In this document: piece by piece, positions 11,763-23,723 of the stretch
Numbering within the stretch: position 1 is the first letter of the stretch
Layout: every line of letters starts with the position of its first letter
Assembly (NCBI GenBank): GCA_902728285.1
Contig: CACVBU010000512.1
Coordinates: 784,612-848,611, forward strand
Reading direction: 5' to 3'
Origin: Clytia hemisphaerica
Taxonomy: Eukaryota; Cnidaria; Hydrozoa; Leptothecata; Clytiidae
DNA length: 64,000 nucleotides
The notes under the pieces: model-generated
Databases searched by the model: none
What the model was told of the DNA's origin: nothing
What the model saw: only the letters and a program-made list of their open reading frames with translations
Position numbers and translations under genes: made by a program

Positions 11763-12429
11763 TTTTACCTAGTCTCCAAGTTTGCTAGGAAAACCTTTTG
11801 AAATGAGCCGAAAACGTGTCAGCGTCAAACGTAAATTGGATGTTATCGAAGGTAAATCTTAATTTTTTTAATCTTTTCCCACATGAAAGAATCACAGGCG
11901 ATGACTTTGTACCGATATATCGGATCTCAAAAATCACAAAAGCGCAAGTTTTATTTTATAGATCTCTTCTTTAGACCTTTTAAAAATTAGGTTCAGTGTT
12001 GGACTTGTACCTATACCCCACGACTAAACATAGAGCTATCTATGGATCTACATATTTGATACCAAAAGGGCGTCAGGGCTAATTTTCTGTACATAATATG
12101 TTTGGGCATGGGTCACCCGACCGACTCACTTTCTGTCGTCAAAGATCAGATCCTTTTCTAGTCGGAAAGTTGGAAAATTTGCCAGTTATTCTCTCTAACT
12201 TTTATTTCAGACACAGGTGTGAAACTTAAACTGAAATTTTTGGACGGGATCGAGAGCACCAAGGATGCTGGCATTTTCCAATGCAATTCCCTATCTGATG
12301 TCAACATACCTGCTGGTGGGGATGGCTCTATGGGTTTGTCACCTGATGTGAGTTGAATCTCAAAATTTTTGTCCTAAAAATCATTCAGTATTCTGATAGA
12401 AGTGTACCAAATTTCAATATCTGACCATG

Positions 12430-13102
12430 ATGAGGATCTCACAATCGAACGGAATCGACAATCGAACCAGTCGAACGCAATCGACTGATTGAAATTCGAT
12501 TGTGGAACGCAATCGAATCTCAATCGAACGTCAAAATTCTGGGTAATATTCGATTGGTTCGATTGTTGTTCGACTGCATTCGATTGTCGTTCGACTGCGT
12601 TCGATTGCTCTATGCTCTAAAGTAGGCCGATTTTCCATTGTAAATCAAAGAAGAGTGATTGACGCCCTCTGATGTCCCGAAAACATACAATCGACCACTT
12701 TCGTCATACTTTCTCAACCGTGTGGAAAGGATATGATTCGTCACGTGACCTAATTCGGCAATTTGTCCATCCGCCCTCATGATAACACTTGCTTTTCTTA
12801 TCCCGCCCTTGCGCGCTTCGGGCCGAAGCCTTAGGTCACGGTTCAAAACCATATGTTTTCCCGTGCAAAAAAAGAAGCGCTTCAATGTTAGCGAAGCAAA
12901 AGAACGGGAACCATGACGCAACCGCCAGCACCGCGTAATCGAACGTAATTGAATCTCAATCGAACGCAATCGAATATCAATCGAATATGAAAATTGCGGT
13001 AATATTCGATTGAGATTCGATTGCATTCGACAATCGATCGAATTTCATTCGATTGGGTTCGACTGGTTCGATCGTCGGTTCCGTTCGATTGAGATCGTCT
13101 GG
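12430..13102. mobile_element. TTCGATTG-unit foldback element in intron 2 of gene A
   Basis: The left arm (about 12436-12612) and right arm (about 12935-13102) consist of AATCGAAC / TTCGATTG units. The right end GTTCGATTGAGATCGTCTGG is identical to that of the 7858-8370 element. The middle (12613-12934) is different sequence, so the same ends enclose unrelated cargo. The left end lacks the CCAGAC cap, and no clean target duplication was found. Confidence 0.6.
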
Positions 13103-14517
13103 ATATGACAATACCATTAACGTCTCTAACTTGGGACTATCTGACACAAAATATGGGAACAGCAATTCTGCCACGATTTCACTGAACCTGTATTAACATA
13201 ATTGCAAATCATAGATAGCAAATAATTCAAATACGCTACCGTGAAGTCGGCTAACTTGCATCAGTGGAGGCAAACATGCATAGCCATCAAATAACTGACC
13301 AGTCAAAGGAGCAAAATTTCAAAACAAATGAACTACACAGCTCTACTCTACCATTTTTGTTTTGATTTAAACAGGGGAGGGTTATGTATGATTGCCTCCA
13401 CTGATGCAAATTACCCGACTTCACGGCACTTACATATCTTTGTAACGAGAAATGCGTAAATGTGATCGAATGCACACATCTGAACACAGATATCAAAATT
13501 ATTTCAACTATTTCAAAAAGAATTGTTTCCAGGTCACCAACATTGATTGGTTGTAAACTGGAATTTTTTCTGGGCTCTCTGTTTAGGAATAATCTTTTCT
13601 TTGAAACGTTAATTTTGCTCAATTTTAATTATTTTTTCAGGACTTGGATCATATTCCAGACATCCCGCTATCGTCCTTGACAGAAAATTTAACTGTCCTG
13701 GCACTCTAGGAAGAGAAAGTCAAAAAGTGGTAGGTATATTTGATTTGATTTTGAATATTTGAGCTCCACCAGAAATAGGTCAAAACATGGTCAAGGGGAG
13801 TTTGTAAGATTTGTGTGGGATTATGTATTGGGAGAGAGGTTATTAAACTTAACCAGTAAATGTGGGGTCCAAATTTCTTTTGTAATCGTCAGTCGTGAAA
13901 AATTACTTGAATCTGATTGGTTTAGAGGAGTGCGATTAATTGTTGATTGCACTATTACCACTCTTTGCACTGTTCGGCAGGGGGAGGGCACTTTTGCCCC
14001 CTATATTGCTTTCTCTCTCCTACGCCTTGTTTAGCAATAAAGAGAATTCTTTATTATAAAAAAAAACAAACTGACTTTGCATTGCAGTGACTTCCTTTTA
14101 TGAAAATAAAAATATCACACTGCAATAGCTTCTTTTTAGACAATAAAAGAAAAAAGAAACGTTTTTCAAATGTTTGTACAAACAAAAAAGAGTCAAGAAC
14201 ATGTCATTTTCAATAGAGAACTATGGTTTACTGAGGATTACCTTGGAATCGTATATATTCTGTCGTGCAATTAACGTTTAATCACTTGTATCAAAGGAGA
14301 AAATACCATGATTCTCCTTTGTTACTCGTGATTAATCATTAATTGCACTCCAAACAATACGATTACTAGTACTAACGACCAAATATGTTATTCATCTAAC
14401 TTAAGATGTACTGCAAAAATAAGCTCTACGATAATTAGTTACCTTTTTAAGGTTTCATTTTCCAAATGCTCCCATTCTAAAATTCCAGTCCTTCCCCAAA
14501 GGTTGCACAACGACAAT

Positions 14518-15086
14518 TAGCCTGGGAATCCAAGCGTTAAACTTTTTTCACAGTCTAGTTTATGATATTTTTGCTGCTGGTTTAACGCTTGGTGCAGGTA
14601 ACTCGCCTGCAGGGAGATTTTTCCCTGCAATGCAGGTTCGGCCTGATTGGCCAGCTTTTGGCGTATTACTTAGCAGTACTTTCGCGCGCATTTTGATATT
14701 TTCGATGCGCACGCATGATTTATGGAAAAAGCTGACTCTGCAGAAAAAAGGAAAACAAATGAAAATGAAAACATAGACTCATTTCAAAACAAAATGGCTG
14801 TTGGCTGGAAGTCTAAATACATGTGGCTGATGTTTTGATGTAGTAGTTTTTAGTAGTTTTGAAAGTCTTTAGAGCTTGTGAAAGAGTTTTTATGGTAAGT
14901 TGATTATGTGCGTTTGCCTGGGTTTCCAAAGTTCAGAAAGTCTGTCAACAAGGGTTCATACACAGACTGTTTATAACATTCTGTGTCAGACTAATCTACC
15001 TGCACCAAGCTCTATAATTTTAGAACTTTGTGAGGTGAGGTATTTTTTTGTTTTTTCTAAAATTATGAGCTTGGATTCCCAGGCTA
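14518..15086. mobile_element. Mutator-like MITE copy 1 (569 bp) with 9-bp target duplication
   Basis: The ends TAGCCTGGGAATCCAAGC and GCTTGGATTCCCAGGCTA are perfect 18-bp inverted repeats. AACGACAAT flanks the element on both sides (14509-14517 and 15087-15095), a perfect 9-bp target duplication as made by Mutator-superfamily transposases. No protein is encoded. A nearly identical copy in the same orientation lies at 29972-30536. It sits in an intron of gene A. Confidence 0.92.
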
Positions 15087-15364
15087 AACGACAATCAGTT
15101 TAGAAAAAGTAAAGTGGTTCTCTGAGTACCAGATTGATCAGCAAATCCAGAAAATCACATTTCCTGTATTTTGAAAAAAAATATGCCTGCTCTCCATCGT
15201 TTCTTGATTATGAGGTAAACAAACACATTTTTGCTTATGATTACTTCGGAAAACTTCCATCATACAGAATTTCCTGGGATTTCTTCAAAATTTATGTTTC
15301 TACTATCCATGATACAGCAAGTTTGTCTACCTCTTGTGCATTTTTTTTAAACACAACAGTGGAA

Positions 15365-15472
15365 TCAACAACAAAAGAACCATCAACAACAAAAGAACCA
15401 TCAACAACAAAAGAACCATCAACAACAAAAGAACCATCAACAACAAAAGAACCATCAACAACAAAAGAACCA
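15365..15472 (+). repeat. 18-bp minisatellite, six units, probably coding
   Basis: Six perfect or near-perfect copies of TCAACAACAAAAGAACCA encode Ser-Thr-Thr-Lys-Glu-Pro repeats. The array lies inside an open segment (15360-15512) with an acceptor before it (AACACAACAG|) and a donor after it (CATA|GTAAAT) that splice in frame to the next exon of gene A. Confidence 0.85.
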
Positions 15473-16224
15473 ACAGGATCAACAGACTCAATGGTACAAA
15501 CAGCAGTACATAGTAAATACTTACAAACTTTTTGATAAAGCACAAATTATTATAAACTGCCCTTGAATCTGCTTGAATCATGATTTTGCAACACACATTC
15601 TGTTAATAGTCGTAACTTTTTTAACTCATTGAATTTTTTATAGAAGTTCAGAGGAGGGTTATCAAAAGCATATGGTCTATTGTTGTTTAAATGGCATTAT
15701 TTCTATTGTTCTCTGTAAACAACACAAGGGGTTTTATCTTTAGAAAACTTTTTTCTTCTTACTATATGGATGACCCCATGGGCTTTTATAAACAAATTGT
15801 TTTATTTTTTATATTCAGGAAGCCAAACAGGTTATACAAAGATCAAGAAGAAAGCTAAGCAACTCACAGATGCAGAACTACAAGGTTGGTAGAATACTTT
15901 AGATATAATATGTGATGGTTGTTTGCCAAAATACTATTAAAACAAAACATATTTTGATGTTCTAGATCCACAAATTGATGCTTACAGGTTTATTTCATAA
16001 CATTAAATTTTTCCGCCTCAAAACTGACTTAATCAATGGAAAATCTTTCTACCTTTAACCCTTAACAGGTTCCCTGTCCTTTTTAGAACTCCTTTTTAAC
16101 AGTTTTTATAGTTCTGTAATGAGGAACACCTTCTGAGGTTGACATTTTCTGAAAAAGAAGTCATATTTGATCAGTAAACCTCGAAAGTATTGGCCCAATA
16201 AAAAGCCTGACATTTCAATAATTT

Positions 16225-16925
16225 TTGAATAAAAAAAATGCCACACCATTTTTGACCAGGATCAAGTTTGATAATTTGTTTCCTTTTTATTTACCAAAAC
16301 GTGTAAATTTTAAAAGAGCTTTAGAAAATATCATTACTAGTTTAGATGAATGCATTGATACTTTAGAGCAAAAAACTAAATTCAAAGCTAGGGCATTTAA
16401 ATTTTGGAGGGACACAATTATTTCGAAAGTTGAAATTAAGATTAGAAAACTCAAAAAGAAAACGAAAATACATGACACTAAACCTATTCTAAAGAATCCA
16501 GAAGTGCTGGCATATCTGAAAACCTTACAGAAAAAGATTTGTCATTGTCACAATCGACAAAGCATCTAAGAACTTTGCTTTGATTTGTAAAAAGTTTTAT
16601 GTTTCTAGATTACTGAGAGAAATCTCTGGAAATAACACCTATCAGCCTTCTAATCTTGATTTGAACTCCATTTTAGAAAATAGCGAAAACTTGTGTAAAA
16701 CATTTGGATTATCATTATCTGACAAAATGAAAACTCTCCCCATTATGTATTGGATACCTAAAATGCATAAGAATCCTATTGGTTGCCGCTTCATCATTGC
16801 TTCCAAATCATGTAGTACCAAACCGCTGTCTCGTGCTGTCTCCATGGTCTTCAAAGTCCTATACAAACATGTTGAGCAATTCCATCATAAATCTCGTTTC
16901 TTTTCTAGTTTCAATGGCTTATGAT
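16225..16925 (+). pseudogene. Truncated Penelope-type reverse transcriptase fragment
   Basis: Two adjoining frames, shifted near 16545-16570, encode the N-terminal part of a reverse transcriptase like the one at 60389-62671. The segment around 16547 reads TIDKASKNFALICKKFYV, matching the PIDKASSNIALVCKRFYA region there. PIMYWIPKMHKNPIGCRFII matches its PNIYWTPKLHKNPLKFRFII. The catalytic YIDD-type box is missing because the copy ends near 16925. Orientation is opposite to the long copy. It is a dead retroelement relic inside gene A. Confidence 0.75.
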
Positions 16926-17334
16926 ACTTTGCGCAAAGAAACGGAATTCCGTGTTGAAAATTAAAACCTTCTTTAAATTGGACAAATCCTAGAAAATTTG
17001 TTCCCAAATGACCCATAGAAGTTTTCTTTTGCATAAAACACACATTTTAAAGTTTAAAATTCTTTTAAAAATTGTGGAAAAGGTACACTTTATTAAAAAC
17101 ACATTTCGTGCACTAAACTTCACTTTTCTTCAACACGGGGGTCAAAACGCACAAAAAAAAACGAGATTCGCTCTTTCGAGAGAAAGAGAATTCACTCAAG
17201 TAAATTCACTCAAGTAAATTAATCTTATTGTTGTATAGTTATACGTTGTATAGAAAACTTTGTGTATGATTTTTTTCTCCCCGTGCTTATAGTTGTAAAT
17301 TGCACTTTTGTAAGAAAAGCGTTTAGATATCAGA

Positions 17335-17775
17335 ACCAGATATTTAGCGAAATTCTAAATTTGAATTCATTATATTATAGCAATAAACTTAAAGTCATTT
17401 TACTATTGATCGCAAGAGACAGGGATGTAAGACTAATGAACCTTCGTTTATAGCTTGATATTTAGCGAAATTCCGTCTTATATCAATTAACTTAAAGTCA
17501 ATTTACTTTTTCAAAGAATGAAACAGGGATGTAAGACTAACGAACCTTCGGTTTTAGCTTGATATTTAGCGAAATTCCGTCTTATATCAACGAACTTAAA
17601 GTCAATTTACTTTTTCAAAGAATGAAACAGGAATGTAAGACTAATGAACCTTCGTTTACAACTTGATATTTAGCGAAATTCTGTCTTATATCAACGAACT
17701 TAAAGTCAATTTACTTTTTCAAAGAATGAAACAGGGATGTAAGACTAACGAACCTTCGATATCTCTCTCTTCTCA
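17335..17775. repeat. 104-bp tandem repeat, about four copies
   Basis: The motif AGGGATGTAAGACTAA (or one-base variants) begins at 17421, 17525, 17629 and 17733, exactly 104 bases apart. Each unit also contains GATATTTAGCGAAATTC and AACTTAAAGTCA. The first unit is more diverged. No coding frame runs through the array. Confidence 0.85.
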
Positions 17776-18533
17776 TATAGGCCAATATTTTTCATATTGG
17801 ATGAGACAGTCCAAATAAATTGTTTATTATCCGTTGATTGCTAAAATATAAATCATTTTCAAGTATAATTCCAACTTCCTAACTGATAAATCGAGATTCA
17901 AAATACTTTTTCTTGAAAGTATAAAATTTCTAATTTGTGACGTAGCGTCAAATAGAAGATGCAAAATTTCTTCGAGTGACATCAATTTTGCAAATATATA
18001 GCGTCCACAGAAACTATATATTCTAAAATATTGGACAGTAAAGAAGCCAATCAAGTGTTGCTATTTACGTGCGCATGATAATAATAACATAATGATGACT
18101 TGATTTTCAGTTAAAAGCATTTTTGTGAATTTTAGCCTTTTTCACCAAAGTTAAAATGTCATTGAAAATTTAGAAGTTTGCAAAACTTCATGCTTGCAAA
18201 AAGAGTTTAAATCTATAATACTTTGAATCTTGCTCTTACTGGATTTCAGTACTTTTTAGCCTTAAGCAGGGATCGAATTAGCGTATCGCATTTCGCAATT
18301 CGCGATGCGTTTTTGGATTACTTACAAGCTAAAAATTGAAAATTGATCTAGTTTAGTATGCAAAATCATGCTTACAAAAAAATTACGATGCACTCTCTAT
18401 CCCTTATTTCGATGCCTGATATAGTTGTGGTACTAGCCTAGTGCCTAAAATGTGTACTTTTTGTGGAGTTATTCAAAACCACCTTCCCTTTTTACCCTGT
18501 TAAAAGTCCCCTTCATTGTACTCCAAACCACCC

Positions 18534-18930
18534 AATACACCGTTTAGGAGTCTCGCCTCCTCCACCGTGTTCCACCGTGAAAACGGTAGGTAGAAATGCG
18601 CACTTTAGTCCTGTGGAAGGTTAGAGGAATGTAAACATTGTCAATTTTTTCTTTCCGTTAAAAAGAATGGCTTATATATTTGAACATAATATCAATGATA
18701 ATTTTATGGATCTCTCCTGAAAATTTCACAAAAATTCATTAAGAGGAAAAGAAGTTATGATTAAAAGGAGTTCTTTACCTACCGCTTTTCTGCTGAGTTT
18801 CCTTATGAAAACCAAATTTTTACCTACGGTTTTTTTACGCTCTCCCCCGTAGTTTCCCGCGATCACTAAAATCAAAACAATGGAAAATTGTTTGGACGCG
18901 TGCGCAGTCGACACTACTAAACGGTGTATT
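18534..18930. mobile_element. Non-autonomous DNA element with AATACACCGTTTAG ends
   Basis: The left end is AATACACCGTTTAGGAGTCTCG-like and the right end is its reverse complement with a few changes (CTACTAAACGGTGTATT). Both halves contain CCTACCG / CGGTAGGTAG segments as sub-terminal inverted motifs. The 397-bp body encodes nothing convincing. Confidence 0.6.
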
Positions 18931-19049
18931 ACCTCGATGCACAATTATGGGTATTAATTTGAAATCTTTTTTCTGATAAATTAAAATTTTTTAGTGTAAC
19001 TCATCCAAAGCGTTGGAACTCACGAACGCAAGATATTGATATTGAGACC

Positions 19050-19440
19050 AGACTGCTGCAGTAGTGGAAAAAATCCAACCACAACAAGAAATTGAAGATG
19101 CTGATAAAGACTGAACTCCTGTTGTAGTGGACAAAATCCATCCACAACCAGAATCCAAAGATGTTAATAAAGACCGCACTGCAGTAGTGCAGCAAATCCA
19201 ACAAACACAGCTATCCCAAGAAGAATCCCTAAATGAAGTTGATTTTAATCTTACTGGTGCACACTGGATCACACTTTACCAATGGAGAAAATGCAACCAA
19301 CACAGGTATCCTTCTAGGTGTTTCAGAACGAAGTTAATAGAAATCACATTGCTGCAGTCAAGACAGACCAATCAACAGAATTACCCCAGGAAGAAGTTGA
19401 TTGTAGTCAGACTGGTACAGCCGAAAAAGTACTAATATTC
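19050..19440 (+). repeat. Coding-like imperfect repeats with stop codons (possible gene A exon)
   Basis: One plus-strand frame gives successive diverged repeats of about 22 residues: VVEKIQPQQEIEDADKD, then VVDKIHPQPESKDVNKDR, then VVQQIQQTQLSQEE. A TGA follows the first unit and a TAG lies near 19315. The amino-acid pattern is kept better than chance, which suggests an old repeat-coding exon of gene A that no longer encodes a complete frame. A possible acceptor (TTTTTAG|) lies near 18993. Confidence 0.4.
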
Positions 19441-19623
19441 CATACAATTCCAGGGAGGGATCTTGGTCAATAATAGTGTAAATCTTTATTTGATTAACTG
19501 AAAAGCTTTCAAAGAACTATTACTCGAGCTAAATGTTAGCCTCAATTTTTACTCTAACTTCAAAAAGTTATTTTGGGTTTGGGTTAATCTCATAAAAAGA
19601 TATTTTTGACAATTAAAAGGAAA

Positions 19624-19629
19624 TTTATT
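19624..19629 (-). promoter_or_regulatory. Polyadenylation signal of gene C
   Basis: AATAAA on the minus strand, about 90 bases after the TAA stop of gene C, at a normal distance for a 3' end. Confidence 0.5.
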
Positions 19630-19719
19630 CAGCCTAACCGTACCAAAGTCTTAATTAAAAACTGGCATATTTTACAAAACTTGAGTAAACCTTGACAAAA
19701 ATGTACATAATACCCCCTA

Positions 19720-21375
19720 TTAAACCCCTCTTTTTTTACCAGGATTTAGTTTTATAGAGATACCTTTCAACCAAGCTGCCATTTCCTCTGGCCCAAGAGG
19801 AGAGTCCACGAGACCTGAAATAAAATTGAAATACATAAGATTTTATTATTAAATCTAAATTTTTAGATGATATTGAGAATTGAAAAACGCTAACTAAATA
19901 CAATTTTTAGACAAAAAAAACAGTCAAAAAACAACGCCAGTGTTATATACATTGCATAAATTATTTATTTTAATTTAACCCAAAAGTTTCACTTTAAACT
20001 TGAAATTTTGTCCCGTTATCTTTTTTACCTAAGTAATAACCGGTAGAGTTTTGCAGGTTTAGATAGCTCCTTTCTTGCGATGGAGTAATGTGGTTTTCGG
20101 CTAAGCCTAGAATAATGAAAAAAATATGCCATATTTTTAATAAACCTTTTTAGGTAATAAATTCATGAAAGTGTAGCAGTCAAAGCATTGTCCGTATAAA
20201 AAAGCCGCAGTCTGGAAGAAGCCTTTTGTTTCTTTTTATTGTTAATAACTTGAACTTGCAGGAACTTGTGCATATACATTGGTTTGTTTTGCCCACCATG
20301 TGATTAAATAATGAACCAATCCCAAAAGGAGTATTTGGTAACGTGATCAAAAACTGAGCAAATCAATTCTTAATGATTTTTTGTTATTCACAAAGAAAAA
20401 GTTAACAAAAAGTACAACAATAGACTTCAAGACCAGGGTTTTTTATACCGACTATGGTGAAAGTGAGAACTTTCCATTAAAATGTTAGGCAATATTTAAC
20501 TTGTTTGATATTTTAGAAATTTTTCAAGGAAACTAATAAAAGAGCTAAAAATGAAAACATAGGTGAATTTTCTAAGATATAGAAGTTCATGCGAAAATGA
20601 CTCTTTTTCCGAATGAATATCTCACCAGCATGATCTCTACTTGGTGTGGAATATGGTGATTTTCCCTGAATTTTTTCTGAAAGAGGAGGAGAGTTTTTAC
20701 AAATTTTGAGAGTACATTCTTTCAGGATTGTCCCAAAGTAAAGTAAAAAAATGAAATTTTCAAAACTTCATTTATATCTTAATAAAAAAAGAGAAAATTT
20801 TGGCGGAAATAAATCTAAAGTTATAGGTCATTCACCATTCTTATCAGGATTGATTTCAAAGTAAATGTCCAAATGTGTGAATCCAAACTAAATAACTTGA
20901 GATGATTTAGCATACCATTTACTGCAGGAGGGATTGGTTCGAAAGATTTGTTTCGATGAGATTCTTCAATACGAGCTGAAATGAATAATAAAAAGATTTG
21001 AAAATAGTACATTATTTAAAACATGTTTCAATTATTTCATTTTATCTGCAAAAAAAAAAATTTTCGGGGGAAAAAATCCCCGCTAGCAGAAAGGGGGTAG
21101 GAAACTATGAAAAATACCAAATATTGACTAGTTTTCTATTTAAAGACATTAGTTGAGTGAGAAAATGAAAATTTGAGGATCAAATTAGAACAACAATAGT
21201 AGTAGTACTTTAAGGGTACCTTGTTTCTTGATATCTTCCACTGAAGCAGTGCTATTTCTCTTAACTTCTTGTGCTGGTTGGACCTTCTCCACTTTCTCAA
21301 TGTGATTTCTAACTTTTCCCTGAGATGATTGTGCTGGTTTGACTGAGTTGACTAAAGTACGATTTTTATTAACTG
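19720..21375 (-). CDS. Gene C: unrecognised five-exon gene nested antisense in gene A
   Basis: Exons on the minus strand, 5' to 3': 21375-21220, 20975-20916, 20676-20626, 20106-20029 and 19814-19720. Each internal exon begins with two bases of a codon and ends with one, so all four introns are phase 1 and every join is in frame. All acceptors end in AG and all donors start with GT. The last exon ends at TAA (19720-19722) after KLNPGKKRGV. The product is hydrophilic and rich in Ser, Lys, Asn and Gln: VKPAQSSQGKVRNHIEKVEK, then PAQEVKRNSTASVEDIKKQ, then IEESHRNKSFEPIPP, then SPLGPEEMAAWLKGISIKLN. The SPLGPEEMAAWLKG part could be a short helical motif. The family is unknown. The 5' end is missing: no start codon was found before 21375. 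Confidence 0.6.
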
Positions 21376-21694
21376 CTGGTAGACCAGCAAAAAATACGTA
21401 ATGAAAATACCTTAAAGCAGATGACCAGTCGCAACGCCGCACGCTGAATTTTTCTTTACGACTTATGCAAGTGTCCGTGTGGTAAGCCAGAAAGTGGAGA
21501 TCAATCATCAGGTTTCGGAATTCACAACGTAATGATTGCATGTGTACTTTCTAGCTTGCTGCGCGGACACTTCTATGCGTAACAGCTGTAAAGAAAAAAC
21601 TCAACGTGCGACACTGCGGCTGATTTTTCATTACATAATTTCTGCTATGCTAATTAATTATTTAACAGGGCGTCTTCTTTAAAAAAGATCTATA

Positions 21695-23135
21695 GTCTAT
21701 GGTGGCCCATTAGAGCCAACCCGTTTTTTTTTTTAATTGAAATGAAATACTTTTTATTTCATTTTTCAAAGTGAAACCAAAAACAAATTAAGAAAAAAAA
21801 ATAAAAAAAATTATTTTCTCTTTTCTTTTTTCCAAGTGATGTCCTTCATGGTCCATCGCGTGGCCCATTAAGGACATTGAACAAAATTTGTGTTAGTTAG
21901 AAGAGAAAATATTTTTTTCAATTTTGTCCCTTTCTTATTTGCTTACTTTTGAAGTTTTGGTTTACTGATAGCGGGTAGTGCAGTATTGGAGTGTGTGGGG
22001 TAGTGTTTGAGAGTGTGGGCGATGTGGGCTTGAGAACTTCAACCAAATCTTTGAATTTTGATAAAAAAGTGGCCCTTATACAAAGGCTATGTTCTTAGAA
22101 GCCTTGCATCGAAATGTTGTAGGAATTTCATATATAGTATCCCTCGACACCTTTTATAGCCCTGGTTCATGAATGAAAAAAAATTAGATGGCTAAATACA
22201 GGTCGAATTTTTCCCAATAAGGTTCGTAAAATTCACAAAACGTTTCCTTGTTTTCTCCTTTTTAGTCCTGGTAAGGGTTCTTCGAAGGTTGAAAGTCGGG
22301 TGGCACCCCCTCCCCCGGCAGCTCGCAACCCTACTACCCCCGTGGTTCTATTTGCCTTCTTCCATTTGGTCCAAATTAAACAAAAAATATCTTATAGATA
22401 TATCTATAGATTAACAAAAGTCATTAAAGGATTTTCTGACTGAGCCTTTCATTTTGGCTAAACAATTCCATAGAAAGCACATCGGCACATATCTGTATAT
22501 CAAAACTAAATTATAGATATAGACTACATACCTCTCTTTAATGTGATAAGTTATTCTTGATAACCAAATTTTAATCTATCACTTTGAAGCAGCACAAAAA
22601 AATATAAATGTAACCAAGCACACCCCTCATTCATTCTTTTACAGTGTTGAAATTAATTATGCTCAAATATTTTGTGGGTGTACAAATGAAGTACACAAAT
22701 ACATAGTAATTATAAAAACAAATCATTCAAAAGTTTCCATAAGTTCAAAAACAACACATACTCGACATACTGACAAAGACTTCTTTCACTTTCATGAAGA
22801 TATGAGCATGCATGTATAGGTACCATTTTGGAAATAAAAATGAAAACAATAGAATCTTACGGCAGCCGAAATTTTAGTGTCCTCAATGGGCCACGCAATG
22901 GACCATGAAGGACACAACATTTAAAAAACGGTTGAAAAATCAAAACCAAAGTAGTTTTTATTACTTAACCAAAATTCACATGGCCTCTATGGGCCACGCA
23001 ATGGACCAGAATGGGCAGTACTTTGAAAACGAAAATCAAAATGGATATGTTTTGACTTTTTTCTTTAGTTTAGGAAATAAATAATCATTTTCAATTTTAA
23101 AAAATAGATTGGCCTTCATGGGCCACCATAATAGT
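21695..23135. mobile_element. Non-autonomous element with TGGTGGCCCAT ends and repeated sub-terminal motifs
   Basis: The left end (about 21695) reads TCTATGGTGGCCCATTAGAG. The right end reverse-complemented reads ACTATTATGGTGGCCCATGA. Inside each end the motif recurs: GTCCTTCATGGTCCATCGCG next to GTGGCCCATTAAGGAC at 21839-21876, and complements at about 22878-22915 (GGGCCACGCAATGGACCATG) and 22984-23015. No transposase is encoded in the 1.4 kb. It lies in a large intron of gene A, upstream (in gene A order) of exon 23333. Confidence 0.65.
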
Positions 23136-23679
23136 CCTTCTTAGCAACAGCAAACATAGAAATTTGAATAACACGAGCTGTTACAATTTATAAACAGACT
23201 TTACCTTTATAATCAAGGTTAGTGAGTTCAGTCAAAACACAGCATCACCCTTCACATTTTCTTCTACTAAATTGTGTAACCTTATTTTTTTCTCCTTTTT
23301 AGATGAAACAATAAAACATATTGCCATGTTAGCTTAAGTAAAGCGCCTAAAGGAGATTTGGGTTCAGAGGAGATTGATTTGCATTATGAGGATGACCGTG
23401 AATTTGTATTGAGAAATGAACAAATCAATGATTTTAATGAAACAGTTTCCAACTTAAACGGTACCTCTAGTGTAAGTAAATATTTTGTAGTATGTTTTAG
23501 AAGAATACATGTTTTTAGTTTTAGATTTTTAGGTTACGCAATCTCTGGTTTTATTGGTTTCATGTTCGATTTGCTAATTACTGTGTTTTAGTGCTTCATA
23601 GATACTACATTCTAAAGCTATCTTTTTCTATTTTTTAGATCAATAACGATTCATCAATTCGTGGCCAGGATCTTCAAGG

Positions 23680-23723
23680 ACCAATAACTGAGAATCAAAA
23701 CACCAATAACTGAGAATCAAAAC
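23680..23723. repeat. Perfect 22-bp tandem duplication inside an exon
   Basis: ACCAATAACTGAGAATCAAA plus AC is present twice in a row (23680-23701 and 23702-23723) within the gene A exon 23639-23732. One copy would give an exon of 72 bases in phase 0. The second copy makes it 94 bases and brings a TGA into frame. Confidence 0.95.

Noticed and set aside
12610-13174. Minus-strand ORFs of 138 and 65 codons
   Set aside because: They run through the inverted TTCGATTG units and middle of a foldback element, with no recognisable protein pattern.
15292-15596. Minus-strand ORFs over the 18-bp minisatellite
   Set aside because: They are low-complexity mirror translations (VVDGSF and LLLMVL repeats) of the plus-strand repeat.
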